Source of the DNA: Clostridium_AI sp002297865
GTDB lineage: Bacteria > Bacillota > Clostridia > Lachnospirales > Lachnospiraceae
NCBI GenBank assembly: GCA_937903005.1
Contig: CALFNR010000010.1
Span: 1 to 5,395 of the forward strand
Length of the DNA stretch: 5,395 nucleotides
Direction: 5' to 3'
In this document: positions 1 through 5,395 of the stretch, piece by piece
How the letters are laid out: every line of letters begins with the position of its first letter
Position numbering within the stretch: the stretch's first letter is position 1
Translations under genes and position numbers: made by a program
Notes under the pieces: generated by a model
What the model saw: only the letters and a program-made list of their open reading frames with translations
What the model was told of the DNA's origin: nothing
The model's database searches: none

Positions 1-225
1 AGAACTACACTGAAAGGTGCCATTTCAGGTATGATCGGTGGCGGAACACTCTCTGTCATCTGGTCACTGTATATTACAAATCTAGGTGGCATTTTCGAAG
101 TATATTCTTTACTTCCAGCGTTTATTTTTGCCAGCCTGCTTATTGTAATTGTGAGTCTTTTGGATAAAGAGCCTTCCGAAGAAATACAAAAAGAATTTGA
201 TGCTGTAGAAAAAGCAGAAATATAA
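1..225 (+). CDS. putP: Sodium/proline symporter, C-terminal fragment (cut by the window edge)
   Basis: This is the last 74 codons of a gene that enters from the left edge; reading frame 1 is open from base 1 to the TAA at 223-225. The fragment has two hydrophobic helices, at visible residues 7-25 (starting AISGMIGGGTL) and 36-54 (LLPAFIFASLLIVIVSLL), followed by a charged cytoplasmic tail with DKEPSEEIQKEFD. From memory, this matches the end of PutP proteins: a GMI..G..TV..W helix, a LYE..PGFIF helix and a KxPS..(V/M)Q..F tail. PutP belongs to the solute:sodium symporter family (LeuT fold) and imports proline with Na+ across the cytoplasmic membrane. The substrate-binding and Na+-binding helices lie outside the window, so proline specificity rests on C-terminal resemblance alone; a related SSS transporter is possible. 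The internal ATG at 31 is not the true start, since family-like sequence continues upstream of it. A terminator follows 23 bases after the stop. Confidence 0.85.
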   Translation, partial: RTTLKGAISGMIGGGTLSVIWSLYITNLGGIFEVYSLLPAFIFASLLIVIVSLLDKEPSEEIQKEFDAVEKAEI

Positions 226-248
226 TAAGATTGTAAGAATTGTTTTTT

Positions 249-278
249 AGGAGCTGTGAGCAATCACAGCTCCTTTTT
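249..278 (+). terminator. Intrinsic terminator of the symporter gene
   Basis: An 11-bp perfect stem (249-259 with 264-274, AGGAGCTGTGA/TCACAGCTCCT) is closed by a GCAA tetraloop and followed by a T run (274-278). It lies just downstream of the symporter stop, as expected for a Rho-independent terminator on the plus strand. Read on the minus strand, the stem is followed by TAAAAAACA rather than a T run, so it should not terminate the convergent Ig-like gene efficiently. Confidence 0.92.
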
Positions 279-309
279 GCTTTATAGAAAATTATGTCAC
301 ACTTTGTTC

Positions 310-3300
310 TTACCGAACCGTTACATTACAATATAAACGAATTCCATTTATCATTGCAACGATTCTTGTTTTACCTTTTGTTCTAGAAACAACACTACCA
401 GCATTATCAACTGATGCAATCGATGCATTTTCAGAATACCATTTTACGCCTGTTGAGATCTCTTCTACCCAAAGCTCAGCTCTTTCATATTGCCCCATGG
501 TAACACTTGTTCTATTAAGGCCAACTACTGTTACATTAACCATGCCCACCTTACCGCTGCTTGTTTTTATGGTAATAGTTGCTGCTCCCGGCTTTCTTGC
601 TGTCACCCTGCCTGTTGATGAAACAGTAGCAACCCTCTTGTTATCACTATAAAAACGAACATGGTCTGTTGTGTTATTCGGTGTAATACTATATGGCAAC
701 ATAGCAGAAGTTCCCTTAACTAGAGTCATATCCTTTTGCGAAAGGTTTACACCAGTAGCTGGTACTCTCTTCTTAACATATACGTAGCAAACCGCTTTCT
801 TTCCGCTGTTATCTTTTGCTCTGGCATATATTTTACAATTTCCAACTGCTAAAGCGGTGATATTGCCATTTGAATCTATTTGAGCAATTTCTGCATCACT
901 TGAGCTCCATCTAACAGTTTTGTAGGAAGCATTTTTAGGTGTTACTCTTGCTTTTATTTTCGTAGTAGAATCAACAAGCATCTTTATAGTTGTCTTATTT
1001 AACGTTATCTTAGTTGCCTGACGAACTACTCTTATTTTACATGTTGCACTTTCTCCACTTCCATCTGTTGTACTACATCGAATGGTTGCCGTACCGACTC
1101 TTTTACCTTTTACAATTCCCTTTGAGCTTACTGTTGCAACTCTAATATTCGAAGAAGTCCACTTTAACCTCTGATTCGAGGAATACGTTGACTTTACAGT
1201 AGCTTTTAGTTTAAATGTTTTTCCTATTCCAAGTGTATAACTTGACTTATTAAGCGTAATACTCGATACAGACTGTTTTACCGTAACCAAACAAGATGCA
1301 GCATGTCCGCCATCTTCGGAAACCGCTGTAATAACAGCTACTCCACCTCGAAGTCCCGATACAACACCTTTGCTTGTAACAGATGCCACTTTCGTATTAG
1401 AACTTGTCCATTTTACTTTTTTATTCGTTGCATTAGATGGAGTGAAGATTGTTTTTAAAGTAAACTTTTTCCCCTTCACCAATGTCTTCTTCGTATAATT
1501 CAGCTTCATTGATGTTATCTGGTTATAAACTGTAACATACAAATATTCTACAGAACCTGATTTTGTTTTTACTGTAATAATGGTTTCTCCAGGTTTTACA
1601 CCTGTGACTTTACCAGAACTGTTTACAGTAGCAATTGAGGAATCCTTTGATTTCCATGTAAATGTTGTTTCTGTACTGTTCTTAGGATTTGGTGTTGCAA
1701 GTACCTGATAGGTGTCTCCAACCGCAATCTTTAAGTTATATACATCCAAAGTAACACCTGTTGCTGCTCTTGTTACAACAACCTCACATGTTGCTGAGAA
1801 ACCATTATCTGTCGTTGCTACAATATAAGTTTTACCAGGTCCTACTCCAGTTACTCTACCAGAAGATGAAACACTCGCAACAGCAGTATTCATAGATTTC
1901 CAGATTACTTTTGTTGTGGCACTGGCTGGAACCATCTTATAATCAATTTTGGCCGACTGTCCAGCTTCCAATGTAAGCTGCGTCGTACTTAATGAAAATC
2001 CCGTTGCCGATTGAAGAACCGTCAAGTTGCACTGTGCCATTGTAAGGTATGGGTTATAAGCAGGTCTGACCGTAATAAGCGCAGTTCCTGCTGAAACTAA
2101 TGTTACAACACCATCATCATCTACTGTAGCTACAGATGTATTAGAAGATGCCCATACAAGCTCTGTACTGGTTGCGTCTGAAGGTGTGTAAGTTGCTTTT
2201 AATTTCACTACTTCCTGATTCAGCTTAACTGTTAAATTCGTTTCATTCAGCTTTATACTCTTAATCGGCGCCATTACTGTGACCGTAACACTAGCAGTTA
2301 CAAAGTTATCTTTGTTGATAGCCGAAACAACTGAGACACCAGGTTTCTTACCTGTAATTACAACACTCTTATTATCCGATGCAGGCGAAATATCAACGAT
2401 ATCCTTTTCATTTGTAATCCAGGTGATTGGTGCTGTACTAATATCGGGAGTAAAAGTAGCTTTTACTGTAATTGTTTTATCTACTTCCAGATTCACTTTT
2501 TCATAATTCAATTTAATATTTGTAACCGTACTTACAACACGAACCAGACAGACTGCTCGCTTCACGTATCCGCTGGTCGTTACCTGAGTCAATGTAATCC
2601 TTACATCGTTATTGTCTCCAGTAATCTGCAAACCTTTAATTAAACCACTATCATCAACGGATACTTGTGTCGGAGAACTACTTTCCCAAGTAAATACACC
2701 ATCAGAAGTACCACTTGTTTCTCGAAGCTGCAAGGTAGCCCCCAATGCAATTGTTACACTGGTTCGGTCTAATTTAATACCGTCCGAAACATGGACTCTA
2801 ATCGTATATTTACCAGCACTAGGTACTCCATTCGCAGCTAATTCGCCAACTCGCAAAGTATCTCTTATATTAACCGTTATGATTGCATCACCGACTTCAT
2901 CCGCCGTACCATACAGATCAGATGCAACATAAGTTACAACATTGCTACCACTATCTAGCGTTGTATCAAACATACTCTTAAACGATTCTTTCGTCAAATT
3001 AAAAGCCTGTGCTAAATCAAATGAATCACCCTTGTCCACGTATAAAGTTTTATCTTCAAACTCGCCATAAATATGTAAATGAATTACATTCATATAGTCC
3101 TGTGGAATATCACTCATTGATTTACCAGATTTTAACCAGCCTTCGTAAAGACCTTTTGGAAAGAATCTTACAGTGTACTCACCTGCTTTACCAACTGTTC
3201 GCAGACTTTCTTTCGGTGTAGAAGCTTCCAATTCAATTAAATCAGAAGAAGCAGTTCCTATTGAATCCTCTATAAACACTGTACTGCTTATACCTGTTGA

Positions 3301-4158
3301 AATTTCCCACTCAATTTTATCCTTAACGGCACCACTGTTAATGGTAAATACTGCATCAGAAAACAACTTATCTGCTTCTGATTCACTATGTACATAGACT
3401 TCATTACTTGTACCTGTTGCATTTTGCTTTTTTATAGAAGGTACAACATAAACGGTAATCGTATCTGTCAAAAAATCTGTAGAATCATCTGGCCGATAAG
3501 TTGCACGAACCTGCGTACGTCCAGCACCTACTACAGTAACTTTACCTTTGTCTACTGTAACAACATCTTCGTTGTCTGAACTCCATGTACAGTTTGAATC
3601 TGTAGGTGAGCCATAGTTCAGTGATAAAGGAACATTATCGAGTCTTACATCGCCCTTTTTTAAAACCAGAGAAGGCCTCTCGTCTGTCGGAATTGCCAGC
3701 CCATATCCACGATCTACATTTCCAAGAATACCAAACTTTATTTCAACTTGACATGCTAAAGATGTGGTTAATGTATTATTATTCGAATCTTTATATGTAA
3801 TTTCCACTGCTATTGTTGCAACACCTGGTTTTAATGCATTAATGCGACACATACCTTTTTGTGCCAAATTAGTAATACTGGCAATACTATTACCCGATGC
3901 AACACTCCATGTTGCACTTATATAATCACCATTAGTTGCTCCAACTTGCAAGGTCTGTGTCGTATTCCACATAATATACCTAGAACCTGTAACAATTGAT
4001 TCTTTCCCTGTTACACCGTCAAAAGCCTTAATATCAAATACCACACTTGAATCAGCCAATGATTCAGCTTGAAAATGTGGCCAAAATACAAACACGGCCA
4101 TAAAAAAAAGAATACCTATCAATACCTTATGAGTAAGGTATCTACACTTTTTTTTCAT
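310..4158 (-). CDS. Secreted multidomain bacterial Ig-like (BIG2) protein, 1282 aa
   Basis: The start is fixed by a GGGAGG Shine-Dalgarno 6 bases upstream of the ATG. Residues 1-35 look like a signal peptide: MKKKCRYLTHK, a hydrophobic core at 12-26, and a possible cleavage after SLA (33-35). Two divergent Ig-like domains follow (about 53-140 and 150-240), then an acidic region without a clear BIG2 pattern (about 240-457). Ten consecutive BIG2-type domains of about 83 residues then run to the C-terminus (about 459-543, 544-629, 631-715, 717-796, 798-877, 880-961, 963-1045, 1047-1128, 1132-1212, 1213-1282). Each shows the core W or F, then SS/SxN..VA.V...G.V.G...G.A.I.V. Core Trp residues are at 491, 580, 669, 753, 835, 917, 1000, 1084 and 1240. 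BIG2 domains occur in adhesins and surface proteins (intimin/invasin type), so a surface adhesive or matrix role is inferred. No catalytic domain, LPXTG, SLH or C-terminal membrane helix is visible. The gene is apparently monocistronic, and no clear terminator follows its stop. Confidence 0.93.
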   Translation of the reverse strand: MKKKCRYLTHKVLIGILFFMAVFVFWPHFQAESLADSSVVFDIKAFDGVTGKESIVTGSRYIMWNTTQTLQVGATNGDYISATWSVASGNSIASITNLAQKGMCRINALKPGVATIAVEITYKDSNNNTLTTSLACQVEIKFGILGNVDRGYGLAIPTDERPSLVLKKGDVRLDNVPLSLNYGSPTDSNCTWSSDNEDVVTVDKGKVTVVGAGRTQVRATYRPDDSTDFLTDTITVYVVPSIKKQNATGTSNEVYVHSESEADKLFSDAVFTINSGAVKDKIEWEISTGISSTVFIEDSIGTASSDLIELEASTPKESLRTVGKAGEYTVRFFPKGLYEGWLKSGKSMSDIPQDYMNVIHLHIYGEFEDKTLYVDKGDSFDLAQAFNLTKESFKSMFDTTLDSGSNVVTYVASDLYGTADEVGDAIITVNIRDTLRVGELAANGVPSAGKYTIRVHVSDGIKLDRTSVTIALGATLQLRETSGTSDGVFTWESSSPTQVSVDDSGLIKGLQITGDNNDVRITLTQVTTSGYVKRAVCLVRVVSTVTNIKLNYEKVNLEVDKTITVKATFTPDISTAPITWITNEKDIVDISPASDNKSVVITGKKPGVSVVSAINKDNFVTASVTVTVMAPIKSIKLNETNLTVKLNQEVVKLKATYTPSDATSTELVWASSNTSVATVDDDGVVTLVSAGTALITVRPAYNPYLTMAQCNLTVLQSATGFSLSTTQLTLEAGQSAKIDYKMVPASATTKVIWKSMNTAVASVSSSGRVTGVGPGKTYIVATTDNGFSATCEVVVTRAATGVTLDVYNLKIAVGDTYQVLATPNPKNSTETTFTWKSKDSSIATVNSSGKVTGVKPGETIITVKTKSGSVEYLYVTVYNQITSMKLNYTKKTLVKGKKFTLKTIFTPSNATNKKVKWTSSNTKVASVTSKGVVSGLRGGVAVITAVSEDGGHAASCLVTVKQSVSSITLNKSSYTLGIGKTFKLKATVKSTYSSNQRLKWTSSNIRVATVSSKGIVKGKRVGTATIRCSTTDGSGESATCKIRVVRQATKITLNKTTIKMLVDSTTKIKARVTPKNASYKTVRWSSSDAEIAQIDSNGNITALAVGNCKIYARAKDNSGKKAVCYVYVKKRVPATGVNLSQKDMTLVKGTSAMLPYSITPNNTTDHVRFYSDNKRVATVSSTGRVTARKPGAATITIKTSSGKVGMVNVTVVGLNRTSVTMGQYERAELWVEEISTGVKWYSENASIASVDNAGSVVSRTKGKTRIVAMINGIRLYCNVTVR
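313..2784 (-). repeat. Tandem array of ten BIG2-type Ig domains (protein-level repeat, period about 83 aa)
   Basis: Residues 459-1282 repeat one fold with a core aromatic every 82-89 residues: W491, W580, W669, W753, W835, W917, W1000, W1084, F1169, with the last, W1240, only 71 residues on. The shared pattern is I.LN...L.V.....L.A...P..A....W.SS...VA.V...G.V.G...G.A.I.V.......C.V.V. The units have diverged in sequence, so this is an old duplication rather than a recent DNA-level tandem repeat. Confidence 0.9.
4054..4158 (-). other. Signal peptide of the Ig-like protein
   Basis: Residues 1-35 have a basic n-region (K2-K4, R6, K11), a hydrophobic h-region (VLIGILFFMAVFVFW, 12-26) and a c-region with small residues ending SLA at 33-35, ahead of DSS. 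This predicts Sec-dependent export. Cleavage after A31 (FQA) is an alternative, and an uncleaved N-terminal anchor cannot be excluded. C5 lies before the hydrophobic core, so it is not a lipobox cysteine. Confidence 0.8.
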
Positions 4159-4164
4159 CTAATT

Positions 4165-4170
4165 CCTCCC
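4165..4170 (-). promoter_or_regulatory. Ribosome binding site of the Ig-like gene
   Basis: The minus strand reads GGGAGG, then 6 bases, then ATG. It is near-perfect for Firmicutes and settles the start at 4158. Confidence 0.9.
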
Positions 4171-4191
4171 TTATTTAAAAAAATCTCTATT

Positions 4192-4219
4192 TTATTATTT
4201 ATCGTATCAAAGCTGTAAA
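4192..4219 (-). promoter_or_regulatory. Weak promoter candidate for the Ig-like gene
   Basis: On the minus strand, TTTACA (4219-4214) resembles a sigma-A -35 box, with TAATAA (4197-4192) 16 bases downstream as a poor -10 (3 of 6 matches). Transcription would start near 4185, giving a leader of about 25 bases. The surrounding 118 bases are so AT-rich that chance matches are expected, and a promoter further upstream within the structured block is equally possible. Confidence 0.22.
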
Positions 4220-4276
4220 AATTTTAGTACAAAAAGAAATATTTTTATTGTAACATTGTAAAACTCTCTAAAGGAC

Positions 4277-4339
4277 AAAGTGTCTTCGACACTCTCAACT
4301 CCCCTGTTCCTCAATCAATCTTGAGGGAGAAGACACTTT
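4277..4339. repeat. Inverted repeat A with an alternative short hairpin
   Basis: An 11-bp perfect stem pairs AAAGTGTCTTC (4277-4287) with GAAGACACTTT (4329-4339). Inside it, CCTCAA (4309-4314) pairs with TTGAGG (4321-4326) around loop TCAATC. The segment AGTGTC (4279-4284) can instead pair with the nearer GACACT (4288-4293) across a 3-base loop, so two exclusive folds exist. Confidence 0.85.
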
Positions 4340-4341
4340 TC

Positions 4342-4399
4342 TGCACCGAGCGGGTGTCGCTGTACTTTAACGACTATTTTTCTTACCCGCTCGTGTGCA
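4342..4399. repeat. Inverted repeat B, GC-rich 14-bp stem with one bulge
   Basis: TGCAC (4342-4346) pairs with GTGCA (4395-4399), and CGAGCGGGT (4347-4355) pairs with ACCCGCTCG (4385-4393), leaving T4394 as a single bulge. Inside, GTCG (4356-4359) can pair with CGAC (4371-4374). It is the most GC-rich stem in an otherwise AT-rich gap. Confidence 0.85.
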
Positions 4400-4403
4400 T
4401 CCA

Positions 4404-4423
4404 GCCCCCTGCTTTTTAGAGGC
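4404..4423 (-). repeat. Small stem E, pairs well only as minus-strand RNA
   Basis: On the minus strand GCCTCT (4423-4418) faces GGGGGC (4409-4404) across an 8-base loop, giving six pairs of which two are G-U wobbles. On the plus strand the same positions give C-A mismatches, which is a hint about the transcribed strand. Confidence 0.5.
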
Positions 4424-4474
4424 TTTTTAACTTATAGGAAAGGACTCTGCGAGTACTTTCCTATAAGTTAAAAA
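4424..4474. repeat. Perfect 19-bp inverted repeat C with T5/A5 ends
   Basis: The arm at 4424-4442 (TTTTTAACTTATAGGAAAG) is the exact reverse complement of 4456-4474. After a G/A mismatch (4443/4455), ACTC (4444-4447) pairs with GAGT (4451-4454) around a TGC loop, so the hairpin spans about 23 pairs. Neither strand places a T run after the stem, because both orientations begin in T and end in A. It is therefore not an ordinary intrinsic terminator. Confidence 0.9.
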
Positions 4475-4545
4475 AAGTGCTGACATATAATAATGCCAAC
4501 ACCTCTACTTTTTCGACCTTTTTAGCTCTATTTAGAGCCAGCACT
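4470..4545 (-). terminator. Probable terminator of the 257-aa gene, with a long structured loop
   Basis: Read on the minus strand, AGTGCTGGC (4545-4537) pairs with GTCAGCACT (4484-4476) in nine pairs, including one G-U. Seven T follow directly (4476-4470, the first shared with the stem end). It starts 3 bases after the TGA of the 257-residue gene. The 52-base loop is much longer than in a typical terminator. It overlaps a small internal hairpin, GCTCT/AGAGC (4525-4529 with 4534-4538). On the plus strand no T run follows. Confidence 0.6.
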
Positions 4546-4548
4546 AAG

Positions 4549-5322
4549 TCAGATTACATTTTCAAATAATTCGTCAAGTTCCGTATCCACTAATCCATAA
4601 TTCTTTTGACGGTATGCAGAGTATTCACATTCGTATACGATGTGGCTGAGTTTCTCTATATACTGCATATATATTGAATATTTTTCTTTTGGCATACTAA
4701 GAAAATATTGCGCTTCTTGAATCATCAATTCCTTTAATATTTCCTTATCCTGTATAGTTCCCTGATAGAAATCACTTGTTACCTTTATAGCATAATCTAT
4801 AAAGCTCCAAAACTCTTCCTTGTCCTGACAACACTTTTTACAGAACTCTTCTAATTCCTCTTTTCGGAATGGAAAACATCCAAAAATAAAGCAGTTCGCA
4901 AACAGAAGGTGACGTAACTCTTCTGAATTATCGATTAGATTATAAAAATACTGAATATATAAAAAAGCAGATAAGTTTCTATTATTAGTCCTTCTCTTTT
5001 CTATTGAAAACACACTAAAAACTATCCACTCTGCTGTAGCTGTTTTATAAAGCTGATTCCCATTACCAATATTATAAAACGTAATCAGATCAAAAATCAT
5101 CTGGTTATATAATTCCTTCGAAACAGAATCATTTCCTGGGATAAGCTGCTCATAAAAATATTGAAACTTCTTACGAACCTCTTTAACATTCCATACAGAT
5201 TCAAAATACATCTCACTTAGTTTGTTATGTACAAGAATTGAATCTTCTCCTTTCATTTCCAGACAAGTTAATGCATCTTTAGATAAGATTTCATTTAATG
5301 GACTAAAATCTCTTCCTCTCAT
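4549..5322 (-). CDS. Hypothetical protein, 257 aa, function unknown
   Basis: I do not recognise this family. The start is well supported: GGGAGG lies 7 bases before the ATG at 5322. The protein begins MRGRDFSPLNEIL and has no signal peptide. No segment is a convincing membrane helix, although 139-152 (LLFANCFIFGCFPF) is fairly hydrophobic. It is rich in Tyr, Phe, Leu, Glu and Lys and looks mostly alpha-helical, so a cytoplasmic helical-repeat or scaffold protein is possible. Seven cysteines are present (20, 144, 149, 161, 164, 165, 232), including a CKKCC cluster at 161-165, but they do not form a zinc-finger pattern I can name. The tail is acidic (DTELDELFENVI). A terminator-like structure follows the stop, so it is probably not cotranscribed with the Ig-like gene downstream. 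Confidence 0.8.
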   Translation of the reverse strand: MRGRDFSPLNEILSKDALTCLEMKGEDSILVHNKLSEMYFESVWNVKEVRKKFQYFYEQLIPGNDSVSKELYNQMIFDLITFYNIGNGNQLYKTATAEWIVFSVFSIEKRRTNNRNLSAFLYIQYFYNLIDNSEELRHLLFANCFIFGCFPFRKEELEEFCKKCCQDKEEFWSFIDYAIKVTSDFYQGTIQDKEILKELMIQEAQYFLSMPKEKYSIYMQYIEKLSHIVYECEYSAYRQKNYGLVDTELDELFENVI

Positions 5323-5329
5323 AAAAAAT

Positions 5330-5335
5330 CCTCCC
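5330..5335 (-). promoter_or_regulatory. Ribosome binding site of the 257-aa gene
   Basis: The minus strand reads GGGAGG followed by a 7-base spacer, mostly T, before the ATG. It supports the start at 5322. Confidence 0.9.
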
Positions 5336-5360
5336 TTAACGCAATGTCATTAAGTTAAGG
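5334..5360 (-). promoter_or_regulatory. Leader hairpin touching the ribosome binding site
   Basis: On the minus strand CCTTAAC (5360-5354) pairs perfectly with GTTAAGG (5340-5334) around a 13-base loop. The 3' arm includes the first two G of the GGGAGG ribosome binding site, so the stem could modulate translation or serve as an operator-like inverted repeat. A second short inverted repeat lies just upstream (GGTAC 5359-5363, GTACC 5379-5383). I see no convincing promoter before the window ends. Confidence 0.4.
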
Positions 5361-5395
5361 TACTAATACAAGATTCCTGTACCAGAAATTGTACA

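Larger units (their letters stand above)
4277..4545 (-). ncRNA. Candidate structured RNA or palindromic intergenic element (five contiguous stem-loops)
   Basis: Nearly every base here falls within one of five inverted repeats placed end to end: 4277-4339, 4342-4399, 4404-4423, 4424-4474 and 4476-4545. Gaps between them are 0-4 bases. No convincing ORF with a ribosome binding site is present. Strand is uncertain. The stems at 4404-4423 and 4476-4545 gain extra pairs only if G-U wobbles form in a minus-strand RNA, which favours minus. I looked for c-di-GMP-I and -II, T-box, tmRNA and 6S signatures and did not recognise any. Alternatives are a 5' leader of the Ig-like gene, a terminator region plus unrelated hairpins, or a mobile MITE/BIME-like repeat. 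The stems are directly visible; the RNA gene call is inference. Confidence 0.4.

Noticed and set aside
313..2784. CRISPR-like or recent DNA tandem repeat in the BIG2 array
   Set aside because: The periodicity is at protein level only; nucleotide units are diverged and the frame is open throughout.
2279..2932. Plus-strand open frames of 75 and 106 codons
   Set aside because: They lie antisense within the Ig-like gene, carry no recognisable domain, and their Thr/Ser/Val-rich composition is what reverse reading of a BIG2 gene gives.
3009..3800. Four further plus-strand open frames of 63-74 codons
   Set aside because: All are antisense to the 1282-residue gene, overlap one another in different frames and show no convincing gene structure.
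4429..4470. Xer/dif-like or integron attC recombination site
   Set aside because: CTTTCCTATAAGTT faintly resembles a dif arm, but the two arms are perfect inverse copies around a 13-base centre, not a dif spacer, and attC core boxes are absent.
4424..4474. Inverted repeat C as a bidirectional terminator
   Set aside because: The stem is preceded by T and followed by A on both strands, the reverse of what a terminator needs.
4430..4489. Minus-strand 19-codon frame starting ATGTCAGCA
   Set aside because: The GAGG upstream is 13 or more bases away, and the frame runs through the palindromic hairpin, so coding is unlikely.
4159..4548. Known riboswitch or RNA class upstream of the Ig-like gene (c-di-GMP-I or -II, T-box, tmRNA, 6S)
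   Set aside because: I looked for the conserved core sequences I know for these classes and found none; a covariance search could still overrule this.

Overview
The window looks like a low-GC Gram-positive chromosome, most likely a member of the Clostridia and possibly Lachnospiraceae. This is inferred from AT-rich intergenic DNA, strong GGGAGG ribosome binding sites, an MKKK-type signal peptide and a large tandem Ig-like (BIG2) surface protein. No rRNA or other marker fixes the genus.

Layout from left to right. Positions 1-225 (+) hold the last 74 codons of a sodium/solute symporter that closely resembles the C-terminus of the sodium/proline symporter PutP. A strong intrinsic terminator follows at 249-278. 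Converging on it from the minus strand is a 1282-residue secreted protein (310-4158). It has a signal peptide, two divergent Ig-like domains, an acidic stretch of about 220 residues that does not fit the BIG2 pattern, and ten consecutive BIG2-type domains that run to the last residue. It has no LPXTG motif, SLH domain, choline-binding repeat or C-terminal membrane anchor. Further upstream on the same strand is a 257-residue cytoplasmic-looking protein of unknown function (4549-5322), with a good ribosome binding site and a small hairpin in its leader.

The 390-base gap between the two minus-strand genes (4159-4548) is the most unusual part. About 270 bases (4277-4545) consist almost entirely of five inverted repeats placed end to end with gaps of 0-4 bases. 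One of them is a perfect 19-bp inverted repeat. The stem next to the 257-residue gene is followed on the minus strand by seven T and probably acts as its terminator. Wobble pairs in two stems favour a minus-strand RNA. The block could be a structured noncoding RNA, the leader of the Ig-like gene, or a palindromic intergenic repeat. I could not match it to a known RNA family. The 118 bases between it and the Ig-like gene are very AT-rich and hold the ribosome binding site and a weak promoter candidate.

The genes do not form an obvious pathway. The symporter is convergent with the rest, and the two minus-strand genes are separated by a terminator-like structure, so each of the three is probably its own transcription unit.
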